Notes: generated by a model from the sequence alone, not told the origin. A DNA stretch of 64,000 nucleotides from Anaeramoeba flamelloides (GCA_027625915.1 JANTQA010000047.1:14136001-14200000); one strand, 5' to 3'. Positions 11,688-24,106 are shown, counted from the stretch's first letter. A program made the numbers and translations.

Positions 11688-12215
11688 AAATTTGGATTTT
11701 TGTTGTAAAATTAGGTTTATTGTTTGTGCTAAATTGATTGCAAATCGAGACGGGTAACGATCATTTTGCATTGAGCGCGATTTTGAATGCTGAACAATAG
11801 AATCAATTACATAAAGCACCACAATATATTTGTCGGCTTGTGTCCGAGACAGAAAGTTTTCAATTGTGTTGACAACGTATTTACAATACTATAAATTGTG
11901 GAACAAAAAATTAAAAAATTATTGGAAAAAGAATAAGAAAGAGGATTTGGGTGATTTAAAACAAACCAATTCAAAGACAAACACTCTAATCGTTTTTCAA
12001 AAAAGCTCCTCCAAAAAACAAAGAAAAGAAAAAACGATCGAACAATTGAATTTGGAAAAAAAAAAACTTTCAATTAGCAATTGGAAACTTACTTCTGCGT
12101 TTTTAATTGAATATCTAGCAATTGCATTAATAATATTCGAAGATGGCTTTTCTGGATCTATGTTGTCTAGTTGTTCCAAGATCCAAACAGATCCCTTCCA
12201 GTCTAACAACTCCAT
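11688..12215 (-). CDS. CID (RPR) domain protein, SCAF4/8-like, two exons found
   Basis: Two exons on the minus strand, 12215-12093 and 11888-11688, join in phase 0 across a 204-bp intron (GTAAGT donor, TTTATAG acceptor). Together they give 108 residues. The first 41, from MELLDWKGSVWILEQL to AIARYSIKNAE, correspond to helices 1-3 of a CTD-interaction domain. The next part (YVVNTIENFL, YIVVLYVIDSIVQHSKSR, RYPSRFAINLAQTI) matches the hallmark LYVIDSIV helix and the basic patch of SCAF4/8 and Nrd1. CID proteins bind phosphorylated RNA polymerase II CTD and couple transcription to RNA processing and termination. The last CID helices and the rest of the protein are missing: reading through the putative donor (GTATAA) reaches a stop. 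An ATG at 12215 is a sensible start, but an upstream coding exon is not excluded. Confidence 0.72.
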
Positions 12216-12744
12216 TAAAACTGTTGTGCTAATAATTAATTTGAAAAAAAAAAATGAAAAATGAAAAAAATGAAACTTTCAACAAAGCTCTACCTCCAAA
12301 AAATATAAATACTATATCAAAGTTTTTCGCTTTACCAATCTTGATGGTACCTTTCCTAACTCTTCAAATATTCTCAAAGTCAAAATTTGAAAAAGAATTT
12401 TTTAGATCACTTTACTATCTCATGAATTCACAAACTCAAACTTCCAGTTGCCATGGAAAAAAACCCTTTCAATGAATATTATAAAGCCAACTATTTTAAC
12501 TTTTATTTTTACAGTTTAATCCATAATATTCTCTATTCAACGAATTTTCAAATATTTTTAAAATGCTAATTAACTACAAACTTTAAGAAATTTTTTTTTA
12601 ATATCTCAAATCCTGAAAAACCCAACAACAGTAGATAATTTTTGCTTTGACCATACAAATGATATGATAATTTTACTTTTAATAAACTATTTTAACTAAT
12701 GTTCACTTATGTTTTTTGTCTTATTTTTTTTTTTGCATATTTCC

Positions 12745-13690
12745 CCTTCACGATCATTTAAAAATTTTTTCAAAAAAAATTAAATTTTTGCTAATTTTAC
12801 CCTTTTTTATAACTTCAATTAGAATATAAACTATTGGTTAATAAAGGATCTTTGATCAAAAAATATTTTTTAAGATATTTTACAATTTAAATTGGAAAAT
12901 CCAATTTTCCAGGTTCTATTAATATTTTTTTTCAATTTAATAGTAAAAAATTTGAAAATTTTTTTCTTCATAGTTAAGAGGTCATTTTATTATATTTTAA
13001 TAGTATTTTAAATATGATGAATATATTTCAAATAGGGAATCAATTATTTTGAATATTAAAGAATTATTTGGTATTTTAAATTGGAAAAAATATTTTTTCT
13101 TTGATTTTCTGAATAGGTTTTTTTTAATTTTTGAAATAAACAGAAAATTTTATAAAATTTTCGGTTTATTCCAAAAAGTAAAAAAAAAAAACCACCGTTA
13201 GTTTTTCCAAAATTTAAAAGAATTGAGTAAAATCAAACATTTTTCTCTATTCTTTTGAATTTTGGAAAAGTGCCGTTCGGTTTTCTTGTGTTTTCTGTTT
13301 ATTTGGAAAATCGATAGATTTAACAAATAAAACAGAAAATCTTAAGAAAATCTATTCACTCTACGGCACTTGATTTTTCAATATTTATCATCAGTTATTT
13401 TTTTTCTGTGTTTGAGTTTTTTTAAATGATAAGAGTGTTTTCAAAACTATTAGTTATTATCTATTCAAAAAAATATCCTAAAGTTGAGTTTAAAGAAAAT
13501 TCATTATCACATCCCATTTAAAATTTTTTATCCAAAAATAGACCTTTTTTTCTAGACTAGAGACTTTTAAAAAAGTTGGTTATACTAACAACAATAAACA
13601 CAATAGCCTAAAGATTTTTAAGAACTGAAATGTTGATTATGTTTTGAATAAACTCAATTAACAAGATGAAATGATAATTGAAGTTGTAGT
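12745..13690 (+). repeat. Long dispersed repeat, copy 1
   Basis: This segment aligns, with interruptions, to 49080-51800 in the same orientation. Shared blocks include GGTTCTATTA plus a poly-T run, CAAATAGG(G/A)AATCAATTATTT, ATCAGTTATTTTTTTTCTGT, the CAACAATAAACACAATA block and ACAAG.ACGAAATGATAATTG-type words. It contains palindromic cluster 13110-13375. No coding sequence was seen. It could be a large non-autonomous element or a segmental duplication. Confidence 0.65.
13110..13375. repeat. Palindromic-module cluster 2
   Basis: Three modules lie side by side. The first is a hairpin around GAAATAAACAGAAAATTT and its complement. The second is one around AAAATTTAAAAGAATTGAG with arms ending TTTTGGAAAA. 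The third is TTTTCTGTTTATTTGG and its complement. It closes with ACTCTACGGCACTTGAT, the boundary word also seen at 40286 and 49805. The cluster sits inside the long dispersed repeat. Confidence 0.65.
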
Positions 13691-14205
13691 TTTGTCTAAC
13701 TTTTTTTTTTCAATTTTATTTTTTCATCCTAGTTTTTCTCACGCTAAAAAAATAAATTTTTTTGGTTTTTCAATTTAACAATCAGCATTTCAATTAATAT
13801 AAATACAATAATTTATTTAAAAAATCATTAGTTTTTTCTCATGAAAATAATAAAAAATGTAAAAAAAAAGAAAAAAACAATATTTTGTTAGATTAGAAAT
13901 TGAAAAAAAAAAAAAAACCCAACATAAATTTATTTTAATATTTGTGTATTGGTAAAAATTAAGCCAATCAACATAAAAAAAAAAACATAAAACTAATAAT
14001 ATATATATATAAAATAAACATAATAATTCAGAAAGGCAAAGTATATAACAATAGAAAAAAATTAAGAAAGTTAAAAAAGTCTAATAATAATAATAAAAAA
14101 AAAAAAAAAAAACAGAAGAAATTTAAAAATATATTCAATTTTAGGTATTAATATTTCAAATACAATTTTTCTTAATTACAAAATGAATCGGACTATAAAT
14201 TGTTA
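13691..14205. other. 3' flank of ANK-BTB gene
   Basis: A/T-rich DNA with several A-runs, just downstream of the minus-strand ANK-BTB gene. AATAAA-like words are frequent simply because of base composition, so no poly(A) site is called. Confidence 0.4.
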
Positions 14206-16737
14206 TTAATAAAGTTTATTTAACCAATAATTCAAACTAGTGCATTTACTGAGTTGGAAATATTCGATTGCTTCTTTGAATTGGTCATATAACTGCGAGT
14301 CAAGCTTTATTTCAAGTTCGTCTGTATATAAATATTGTAAAAAGGGTTTTAATAGGTGGAAGGAAAAAGGTGTATTATTCCTGAGATGGTTCAAATCCCC
14401 AATTGAATTAAATAGCCCTTTAAATAAATTACTTCTTGCCAATAAAACAAATTTATGAAGAAAAATAGTTTGATTATTATTATTATCGCTGTTCTTGTTG
14501 TTATCTATGTTGTTGTCAAATTGCAATTGAAAATCTGAAGTTGATTTATTATTTAAGCATTTTTTAAGATCTTGAACTAAAGATTTTTTGCCTGATTTTT
14601 GATCAAAATTTAACTTTAAATTTCCAGCGATTTGTTTGATAATTTGCAGTTCTGGAGAATTTTTTTTCGGCACGATACCTGAGTATAGCCACATAAAGAA
14701 ATGATTTAATTCGGCTTTTGAATATTGCTTAAAAAATGTAATCAAGTTATTGTCCAATTTTCTATTTAATCGGGTTTCAACAAATATTTTGTGTAAACCA
14801 ATTTTATTCGAAAATTTATCGGCAATAAAGAGGTCACAGCATTCTTGGAATTGAAATAAATACAAAAAATCTCTTGAAATTTGATGGTAGCTGCTGAGCA
14901 ACTCCAATATTAAAGAATTTTCGATTTCCTCAATTGGATAGAATTGGTTATTTAATTTATATTTTGCTCCATTTTTTAATAGGAATTTGATAACATTCTC
15001 ATTTTCATTTTCGATTGCATACATAATTGGTGTCATTCCAGTTTCGTCTTCAAAGTTGATATCTAGCCCATAGCTCAATAATAATTTGCAAATTTCCCTT
15101 TCGCCCGATGCCGCTGCAAGATGTAAAGGTGTTTCTTTGCTGTTATTCGTAAAGGTTTTGAAATTGATCCCCTTGTTGATCAAATATTCAGCAATTGATG
15201 GCTCATTGCTTTCAATGGCTACCATCAGGGCATTAAATCCATCCGTGATGTCGACGTAATTAAGATCGCAGCCAGATTCAATTAAAAGCTTTGTAATTTC
15301 GAAATACCCATTTTGAATGGCGATGAATAATGATGGCCAATCGACAAAAACCATATCTAAAAAGCAATTGCTTTGGATCAAGAGTTGGACAATTTCTGTG
15401 TTCCCGTTTTTGGTAGCTTCGTATAAGGGGAAATTTCCGTTTTTAGTTTTCATGTTCACAAGTGCGCCTTTGGAAATCAAATATTCGCACACTTCATAAT
15501 GCCCCTCTTTTGATGCAAAAAATAATGCTGTTTCATTATACACTGTTTTTTGGTTGACAAAATCGATTAGATTTTGACTTTTTCGTGTCTTGGTCCTGTT
15601 TTTGTTGCTCTCGTTTTTGTTTGTATAGGAGTCAACTAATTCTTGAAGAATTGACAAATGGCCGTTTTCAGCTGCAATAATAAATGGCGTTTTCCCCTCT
15701 TTGTTAGTTTTGGAATCAAGATACGCGCCATACTGTAAAAGTGTCTGAACGGTACTGAGATCCCCCTTTTTACAGGCAATGTGGAGCGAGTTGTAGCCAG
15801 TGCCCGTGTCTTTTTGATTAGGATTCAGCCCTTTTTGCAAAAATAAGAGGGCAATTGAGAGGTAACCATTAGAAATTGCAATTTGAAACGACTCGAAGCA
15901 ATTCTTATCGTTGATACTCCTGATGGTTTCGTATTTTAACAATAAACTAACAATGGAATAGTGTCCCTTTTTACATGCAACATACAGGCTCTGGTGACCT
16001 TTTTTTGTAGTCTGCTTTGGATCAGAATTATTTTTTAATAGTAACCTGACAATTGGGTAGTACCCTTGTTTACTTGCAATGTACAATGGAAAGTATTCCT
16101 ATTTAGGTTGTTTGGAAGAAAAAAAGAATATGTGTTTAGATTTTATTTTTTGTTTTTGTTTTTAGTCATTTGGTTTTAGTCATTTGTTTATTTGCAATGA
16201 TTTTCAAATTAGTATGTTAACATTCGATTTACAATTTTCCCTCCAAAGTTTTTTGTTTGGATCAAAATATTTGAAACAACAAAAGATCTTTACTGTTTTA
16301 ATAAAAAAAAGTAACATTTTTTTGCTATTAATTTCGGTGTTCTTGTAAGATCTTTTTGAGATAAAACACAACTTTGTGAATTGGAAAATAACAGAAACAA
16401 TATGTTTGTGTTGTACAAATATATGTGTTTTGTCTGTTCTGTGTGTGTTTACAAAATTTCTAAATGTTCGAACTTTTGTTTTTAGTATGTTGAAGAAAGA
16501 AGAAAAATGAATATTTACCCATTCTGTTTTGAGATCTGGATTACTCCCACGACCAAGAAACTCTTTGACTAAGTTACAGTCGCCATAAGAAGTTACAATA
16601 TAAAGGGGTGTTTGCCCGTCAATATTCTCGTTCAGATTAATGCAGTATTCATCTATTTTTTTTGTAATTCTCATAATGTTATGCGAATTGAGTGCATTTA
16701 CAAAGGAATCTTGTCTTGGGATTCTTGTTTTGATCAT
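14206..16737 (-). CDS. Ankyrin-repeat protein with two BTB/POZ-like domains
   Basis: Two exons, 16737-16519 and 16098-14206, join in phase 0 across a 420-bp intron and give 703 residues. The chosen start is the first ATG (MIKTRIPRQDSF); no signal peptide is seen. Residues about 43-470 hold 12 ankyrin repeats, recognisable by TPL-type turns and GHY..V..LL helices, for example GHQSLYVACKKGHYSIV. The intron falls inside the second repeat, which supports the join (DLKTEW then EYFPLYIASKQG). Residues about 482-575 (CCDLFIADKF, then IGLHKIFVETR, FFMWLYSG) and 594-703 (IFLHKFVLLARSNLFKGLF, FLQYLYTDELEI) look like BTB/POZ folds. ANK-BTB proteins commonly act as cytoplasmic scaffolds or Cullin-3 adaptors, but no substrate can be inferred. 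A basic K/N/R loop sits between repeats 6 and 7. Confidence 0.88.
16099..16518 (-). other. Intron of the ANK-BTB gene
   Basis: Minus strand, donor GTAAAT (16518) and acceptor CTAAATAG (ends 16099). Reading on through the donor gives a non-repeat sequence that stops, whereas splicing restores an ankyrin repeat. The interior is T-rich. Confidence 0.85.
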
Positions 16738-18409
16738 ATTGAAGTAGACCTTGTTTTTGTTTGTTTTAAGGAATAAGGTTTTGGAATTGGAAAAAAGATT
16801 GTTCAAAAAATTAAAAGCAAAAAGTGTTGTTGTTTTTTAACTAAAAATATTCATTTTGTTGTAAATAATAAAAAAATGATCATGAAAATGTAAGAATTGC
16901 TTTGTTTCAAAAAGTTAGGAGTGTTAATCCAAATCTTGTTTGTTTGTCCAAGATAAAACAAATTATTTAAATCATTCCAAAGTTTTTTTTTAAAAGTTGT
17001 AAAATTCAACAACAAGTCTTTTTGATTTAAAATCCTATAGCTTCAATACGATTCCTCTTCTTTTTGATGAGTTAAATATTGAAAAGTTCTTAATTTTTTT
17101 TTTTTAGAGAATTATTTTTTTCACATCATGTTTGTTTTATGGTTTTTTAGAAATACTCTCTTAAAGTAAAATGCCTTTTCGTTCTAACGATCCAACAAAA
17201 AAGTAATCAAAAAAAATATTTGATCAATTTTAAAAGTTAAAATTTGATTAAACTAAAATTTTTTTAAAAGTTTTTTATCAACGATTTTCAAAGAGTTATT
17301 GTGTTCATGAGTGAAACCTTCTTTACTTCTGTTGTTTGGTTAACAAAATCCTGATATAGAGTTGATCCTTTTGTGAAAGCCTATTTTTCCGAAACGATTT
17401 GATAAAAATGGTCTGAAAAGAAAGTCGTTCATTTAAGAACAAAGCTAATAGAGTTTTTTGTTTGACTATTAACGATCTTTTCAAAAAATTTCAATTTTTA
17501 TCCTTATAAAAATTTTGAAAATTTTTTTTTAAGAATTTTTGCTTTTATCTTTTCGAAAAAAATAAAAAATTAAAAATTAAAATGAAAAGAAAAATCGTGT
17601 GTAAAAAACATCGACTATTTACAATCTGAAAAATACGATTTAGTTTTGATTGTTTTCGTATTTTTTTGAAAATTTATTGTTATTGATTCTATCTTTTCTA
17701 CTGATTTTTTTTTGAAATGACCCAAAGTTGTACAACTTTCAGTCCAAGTGAATACTTCTGATCTCCTATAAATGTCATCCTGTTGTCCTTTTAGCTAAGG
17801 TGAATTTAGACTGTTATTCACAGAACGAGGAGGATTCTCCAAATAAATTTTAAGGGAGTAGCCAAAATTGAGTCAAAATTTTCACTTTTTTAAGATTTTC
17901 GAATAAAGATTTGAAAACAAAATTTTTAACTTTAGATGTGGTTTTGTTTGCTTTTTGGTGTGCAAAGTACTTGCTGAAAAACAATTTATTAATTTTAATT
18001 TCAAAGGTAAAATTAAATCCAACAATATAATGTCAAGTTGATTTATTTAATCTACTTTTGAGTGAATGTTTTAATTGGTTTAACTTTTATTCTTATATCA
18101 ACATTCTATTGTGGCATTTTATTTTATGTTGGAAACAGATTTAATAAATTGTTGTTTAATCAAGTACTTTAAATACTTAAAAACATACAAACCCATAACT
18201 AAATAAATAAGAGAGTTTTCAAGATCCAATTGGACAATTAAATAAAAGGTAAAAGTGTTGACTTCTGGTATAAAGACTCTTATTTTTATTGAACTTACTC
18301 TAAAATTTAAAAGTAACAAAATGTAATTTGATCAATATAAAAAAAAAAAAACGAAAGGGTTAACAATCTTAAGATCGTTCAATTTATATTAAACCTTTTT
18401 ACTCTTGAG
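16738..18409. other. Intergenic, no gene seen
   Basis: Upstream region of the ANK-BTB gene. AT-rich, without a supported coding frame. Confidence 0.45.
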
Positions 18410-18840
18410 AGAAAAATGTTTGACAGAGAAAAATAGTTGCACAGCAATTTTAATTGGGAACATTACTGAAAATGATTTTTAATTTCAATTGTTTGTGAAA
18501 TAATTAAAGAAAATAACAATAATCTACTTATTAGAATCACGATTAATGTAATTCTAATTTTTCAAAACCTTATCTCTTTATAATCTAAAGCAAGTTTAAA
18601 AATTACCATTTTCAGAATTAATAGTAAACTTTACTACAACTTGGATTTTTGTTAAAATAGCATGATCCCCTTTAGTCATCAACCATTCAAATGAGTATTC
18701 AACACACACCACAAATTATTGAACTCGTGACAAATTTAAACCTGGGTTTATATAAAATTCACTTAGTTATCAATAGGATTTGATTTTAAATTTTAAGAAT
18801 GTTCCCAATTAAAAATAGTGTCCAACATTTTTCTCTCAAC
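18410..18840. mobile_element. ~430-bp inverted-repeat element
   Basis: The left end GAGAGAAAAATGTTTGACA continues to TTTTAATTGGGAACATTACTG. The right end (18799-18838) is its inverted counterpart, GTTCCCAATTAAAAATAGT and on to CATTTTTCTCTC. The arms are 40-60 bp and imperfect, with a small insertion in the left arm. No coding capacity. Confidence 0.55.
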
Positions 18841-19921
18841 AGTTATGCAATATTTTTAATTTAAAGTGCCCTTTTAAAAAAAGGATTCTGCCAAGCCATT
18901 ATTTTGACTAATGATTATTAAAAATATATGTTATTTTAAATGATTTCTATGATCCTGGGTATTTGTATTGTTAGTAAATAAAATATCAAAATAATTTGGG
19001 ATTCAAGGATTATTCCTTAATGTAAAAGTTTTTTCGATGTAAATGTCAAGAAACCTACCAACCAGGGATCAAACCACAAGAAAAATATCTGTTGACCTGA
19101 TCATTGGTTTAATTTGTTTCTTTTTGTTATTTTTTTCAAAATTGATTGTTTCTTTGAAAATATTTTTATGATCAAATTTTTATTATTGTTCCAATTCGAA
19201 AATATGTTAAATTTACTTGAAAAGTTATTAAGTGAGAAATTTGAATTAATATTTAATACTGGCATTGGGACAAATATCATGATTTACAATTTCTATTATA
19301 AAATATAAACTCATAATAAAAATTAATTACACATTTTACTAAAAATGATTTGGAATTGAAATAAAAATATTAAATTAATCTTTTGTAACTCAAAAAGAAT
19401 AATTATTATGAATCCAAGTCTCTATTTTCTAAAATAAACAAAATAACGAATTTTAAAGTTTTGAAAAAAGGTAATAGAAAAAATCTTTTTATTTGACTTT
19501 ATTGTTCTGACATATTCTGTTAAATTGAAGTGTTGAATTTGAGGAAATATTGTAAAAAAACGTTTAAATAAATACTAGTTTAATCCTTCTAAAATTAAGA
19601 TATATTTGTATTATTAAAATTAAAAAGTATTATTTGGAGTGTATTCTGGTATTTTATTAAGATAAAAAAGATGGGTTATTATTTTATTAATAATAAATAA
19701 GTTACGAAAACATTTTTATGCATCACTTTTCGGCGTTGTGGAATACCAATTTATTAATAACGGTATGTGGAATCTTATTTATTGCTAATAATATTACTAT
19801 CGGGCTATTATCTCCTCTTGTCCTTTCAGGACATGTATAATTTTTAATTTGGCCATGTAAATGATATATTAGATGGTTAGTTTTATATTTTAATTATTTT
19901 TCTTCTTCTCATTTTTATTTA
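18841..19921. other. Intergenic, no gene seen
   Basis: AT-rich. The frame at 19114-19308 is a low-complexity T-rich hydrophobic string without a domain. Confidence 0.45.
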
Positions 19922-20118
19922 CAGTCAGTTTCACTTTTAAGATACAAACTTTCAAGTAAAATCAAAGCACAATAAAAATCTTAATTTAAGGCACAGAATT
20001 TGAAATTTCTTTTATCACAAATTATTTTATTGGCATCCGAATTATGTGTCTTAATTTGAGATTTTTATTGTTCTTTGGTTTTAGTTGGAAGTTTGTGTCT
20101 TAAGAGTGAAAATGACTG
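19922..20118. mobile_element. Hairpin MITE (CAGTCAGTTTCAC family), copy 1
   Basis: Flanked by TA on both sides. It starts CAGTCAGTTTCACTTTTAAG and ends AGAGTGAAAATGACTG. The arms are about 85 bp, moderately diverged. TTAAGGCACA-type words repeat inside the arms. Confidence 0.8.
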
Positions 20119-21004
20119 TAGTAAATTTTCTTTGATTACTCCTTTCTTACAATAGATAAATAAATTTACTAAAACATTTCAAGTAAGGTAAAAAAAAAAA
20201 AAGAAATTAATTAATTAACATAAAATTTTTTAATCATATTAAAAAAATATTATCAAATAAAATGAATTGCTTTTTAAAAAGAATTGACACTATTAAATAA
20301 AAATTTATATATATAATACTAATAAAATCCGAAAATATCTTTTTTTAAAATAGAATTACGAAAGAACATAATTATTATAATAATTATTTGAGATCTCTAG
20401 AATTTTTAGATTTGAAGAATAGTTGCCTATTTGGTTATAATCAAATAATTACTAGGTATAATCTCAATATTATCGGAAAATACAAAGTATAGTATTTCAG
20501 TTTTATATCTCAAAAAATAATATCTATAAAAAATTGAATAAATTTTTTCATATTTAATTTTTTTTTAAAGACTATTTTCTCTGATATTTTAATTGTTGAT
20601 ATTAGCAAAATTAAAGTTTTATATTTTTTTCTTATTAATTTTTTTAGGATCCTAGAACTTAAGAGTACGAATATTATTTTTAATAAAACACCACAAATTT
20701 CAATTACAGTGATTTTCATGATGTTAATACCACCTTAAACAAAATTTATAACATAATTAAATTAATAATTTTCATAAAAAATGGAAAACATAAATAAAAT
20801 AGATTAAATAAAATCAACTTGTAATTCAAAATTTTAACAAAAAATTTTATAAATATAAATTGGAAACTGATTTAATCTCATCTGTATAATTCGATCGCTA
20901 ATTATGCATTTTCTTTGAAGTGTGTACAAATAAAAAAAAATAAAAGGCTTTAATAAAAAATGGGAAGTTATGTGACTCTATGTATTTTTTTAATCAATCT
21001 AAAA
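20119..21004. other. Intergenic, no gene seen
   Basis: AT-rich, without a supported frame or repeat boundary. Confidence 0.4.
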
Positions 21005-21135
21005 ATTAGAAATTTTGGGTAATAAATTTATTTTTGAGTCTTTAACAAAATTCTTAAATTATAATTTAGGAATTCGGGCTAATAAGTGGAATTAAAAACT
21101 CCTCCGTTAAATAATAAAAAAAAAAAAAAAAAGAA
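21005..21135 (+). mobile_element. LINE 3' end (C-terminus and poly(A) tail)
   Basis: This matches the last about 130 bases of the LINE at 360-1690. The conceptual reading FESLTKFLNYNLGIRANKWN parallels FESIIRFLNSSLGIRANKRN there. It is followed by ACTCCTCCGTTAAATAAT and an A-run. It is an extreme 5' truncation of the same family. Confidence 0.75.
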
Positions 21136-21311
21136 ATTTTATTGGAATTTTCAAGATAATTTTCTAAATTATCAGCTAGCCATTATGGGTTAATATTAGA
21201 ATTTGGATGAAATATTCTAAATCTACTCAATTAATTCTTTAGTAATGTAAAAGAAAATTAATCGAAATCTGAAAAATTAATAGAAAAAGTGAATGAAAAT
21301 GTATCTTTCCA

Positions 21312-21509
21312 ATCAGTTCCACTTTTAAGACACAAGCTTTCAACTAAATTCAAGAAACAAAAAAAATCTCAAATTCAAGGCATAAAATTCAAATTCTAAT
21401 CAAATAATTTATTAAAAAAAAAATTACAAATTATGTGCCATAATTTGAGATTTTTTTTGTTTCTTGAATTTAGTTGAAAGATTGTGTCTTAGAAGTGGAA
21501 CTGATTGTT
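21312..21509. mobile_element. Hairpin MITE, copy 2
   Basis: Ends AATCAGTTCCACTTTTAAGA and AGAAGTGGAACTGATT. The central loop is AATTTATTA plus an A-run. The two arms match each other better than either matches the consensus, as in an ageing hairpin subject to arm-arm conversion. Confidence 0.75.
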
Positions 21510-21637
21510 ATTTTTATTTTGTATTTTAAAATTAGAATCGTTTTGTTCAATTAAATAAAATATTTCAATGAAGTAGTCTCAGCCCAACTGTTAATATTGT
21601 CAATAATAAAATCCCTTGGTATAATTTTACATAACTG

Positions 21638-22444
21638 TTCCGGAAAAAAATTGTCAAATGGAAAAAATTTGTCTAATCAATTTTCCAAAAAATTCAAATT
21701 TAATTGTAAACATTACTGGAAAAAAAAACTAAGTTATTAATTTTTTTTATTAGAGAAATATTTTTGATAATCTTTATTATAGAGTCATAATAAGATAATT
21801 ACTACCTTTGATAAATCGACAATCTGTTGATCCACAACCTTTTATATTGCCCTATCACAAAAATTCCATTTTTAAGTGGGAACGTTACTGAAAATGAAAA
21901 GTAAGATCAATGAAAAAAAGAAAAAATAAATAAACAAAGACAAAATGAAGTATTCGCCACAATAAGAGTTTTTTAAATACTATCTTTGAGTATGGGTTTT
22001 TCTATGATTGATCAATTATAAAAAATTTGTTCAAAAAATTGACTATTTTTGAGATCTCCAAAGCTACATACCAATTTCGATAAATCAAGTGGATTTAAAT
22101 TTTGTTTGTTGGGTTGATTGAAAATAATATAATAGATTATTATTTGATGTTAAAATGTTTCTTCTTTTATTTGATTTGACTTTTCATTTTCAGTAAGGTT
22201 CCCACTTAAAAATGGAATTTTTGTGATAGGGCAATATAAAAGGTTGTGGATCAACAGATTGTCGATTTATCAAAGGTAGTAATTATCTTATTATGACTCT
22301 ATAATAAAGATTATCAAAAATATTTCTCTAATAAAAAAAATTAATAACTTAGTTTTTTTTTCCAGTAATGTTTACAATTAAATTTGAATTTTTTGGAAAA
22401 TTGATGAGACAAATTTTTTCCATTTGACAATTTTTTTCCGGAAT
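21638..22444. mobile_element. 807-bp element with ~263-bp near-perfect inverted arms
   Basis: Arms 21638-21900 and 22181-22444 are reverse complements with few differences. Both begin at the self-complementary word TTCCGGAA. They share TGATAGGGCAATATAAAAGG, TTGTGGATCAACAGATTG and the block next to AGTGGGAACGTTACTG. The 280-bp spacer belongs to another repeat family (see 23270-23590). Such an arm pair would transcribe a long double-stranded RNA hairpin. Confidence 0.85.
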
Positions 22445-22568
22445 GGTAATTTAAATCGACTTGGAAGATTTCTAAACCATTTAACGAATGACAGTAGTTC
22501 ATACCTGACTTGAAATGGTTGTGTCCGTTTTCATTTGAGATGGGGGTTTGATTGTTATGACTTTCCAT
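22445..22568 (-). pseudogene. Unrecognised exon-like fragment next to the inverted repeat
   Basis: Minus strand, after a TTAATAG acceptor-like site: ATG then ESHNNQTPISNENGHNHF, KSGMNYCHSLNGLEIFQVDL. Base composition is higher in GC than the surroundings. The frame runs directly into the inverted-repeat arm and stops. It could be a coding exon interrupted by the element, or chance. There is no family match. Confidence 0.3.
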
Positions 22569-23269
22569 CTATTAAGAAAACTTTTTTGTAAAAATAAAAT
22601 ATTACAAATAGTTTCATAATTCAAAAGTAAATTTTAGAAAAAATATTCAAGGAAGGATCAAAAGTAAAATAAAAATCATATTTGATAAATGCCAAAACAA
22701 AATATTGTTCTTCATTGATATTTAATATTAAAATTATAATTTAACTCTGGGTGTTAATAATTAAACAGAATTTGATTTTCAGTCAGTTACTCGATTAATT
22801 TGGAAAATTTTGCAATTTTTTTAATTTCTACTTTTACCAAAGAGTGTTAATTGAGTAGATTTAGAACATTTACCTAATCCTGGTGGTTGACCGTTACTTG
22901 ATAATTTATATATTTATCTTTAAATTAATAATATATTTTTGAATTTTTATGAATATTTTCAATTGATCAAAAAATTGAAAATGAATTTCTCCTTTTTGAA
23001 ATTTTTAAGGTTTGAGTTTGACGATTATCCTTCAAAAAGAAATTAAACTTTTTATCCTTTCCAATTGAAAACTATTTTCTGATTTTATGATATTGATCTT
23101 TTTTTTCTTTCAAATAAATAATTGAGGTTTTGATTGGAACAATAAAAGTAAAAAGTTCGAGTTTGCAAAAGATGGTTTTTTTTTCAAAAGAAAGAGCTCG
23201 ACTGAATCAGATAAATTGAAAAAAAAGTTCAAACAAGAATAATTAATTAGAAATCACAGAACCACTACT

Positions 23270-23590
23270 GAGAAGGAAAAATAAGATCCACTAATAATCT
23301 GTAAAAAAAAAGGGTTCAAGAGAAAATGGATGACTAAGCGTAAGAACACTTTTTTAAAACTTCTTTTTAATAAAGGTTTTTCTATGATAAAAATCTCGTT
23401 TTAAATTTTTTGAATAAATTGACTATTTTTAAGATTTCCAAAACAACTCATAAGATTTCTGATAAAAAAAATGTTTTAAATTGTTTTAGTTGGTTTGTTT
23501 TACAACCATATAATGAGTCATTCTTTTAAGTTAATTAATTTCTTCTTTTTAATTAAATTTTTTGTTTTTTTCAGTCAGGTTTCAAATACA
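23270..23590 (+). repeat. ~310-bp dispersed repeat
   Basis: Similar to the spacer of the 21638-22444 inverted repeat (about 21888-22205). Shared words are GGTTTTTCTATGAT, AAATTGACTATTTTTAAG/GAG and a terminal TTTTCAGT(A/C)AGGTT. A reverse-orientation copy lies at 27838-28090. Confidence 0.55.
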
Positions 23591-24106
23591 AAATTCAACT
23601 TGATCTCATTTCCTAACAAAAACTCTGGTCTAAAGAGACAACACAAAACCCAGTGTAGACAAATTAAAGGGTATAAATTTGCTCTAATCCCTCTTTTGTT
23701 CTTCAAATGAGAAAGTAGATCAGAAACTTTTTCCAGTCAGATAATTTGATCTTTTTCTTTACTCTTGTAATTTATTTCATTGTTTCAGAGTCAAACACTT
23801 TCAATTTTCTTTCAAATTGGAATTTTCTGATTTCAGAAATCTCTTTCTTTAAATTTTCAAAAACACTTCAAAAAAAAAACTTAACGTTTAAAACCACTCA
23901 TAAATCCAATTTAAATTTTTTTACAAATAGTTTTGTTCAAAGTTTTACCTACCAAACACCTTTGGCAATTATTTTGAACAATTAGGAATTAAATTTGAAA
24001 AAAAAATCTATTAAAAAAATTCAATCAGAAAAACCATATTTTTCCCACTTATCAATTTTTTTATCTTTTTTTTTTTTAAAAAACAAAAATAAAAATAGTC
24101 TAAGGA
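23591..24106. other. 5' region of the CARMIL-like gene
   Basis: AT-rich, with T-run and A-run immediately before the ATG at 24107. The two short frames here are not supported as genes. Confidence 0.4.

Noticed and set aside
11830-12475. Plus-strand frames over the CID region
   Set aside because: They overlap, antisense, the CID exons, which have clear homology and proper splice sites on the minus strand.
19050-19085. Possible tRNA B-box (GGTTTGATCC on the minus strand)
   Set aside because: No anticodon or D arm and no acceptor stem can be folded around it.
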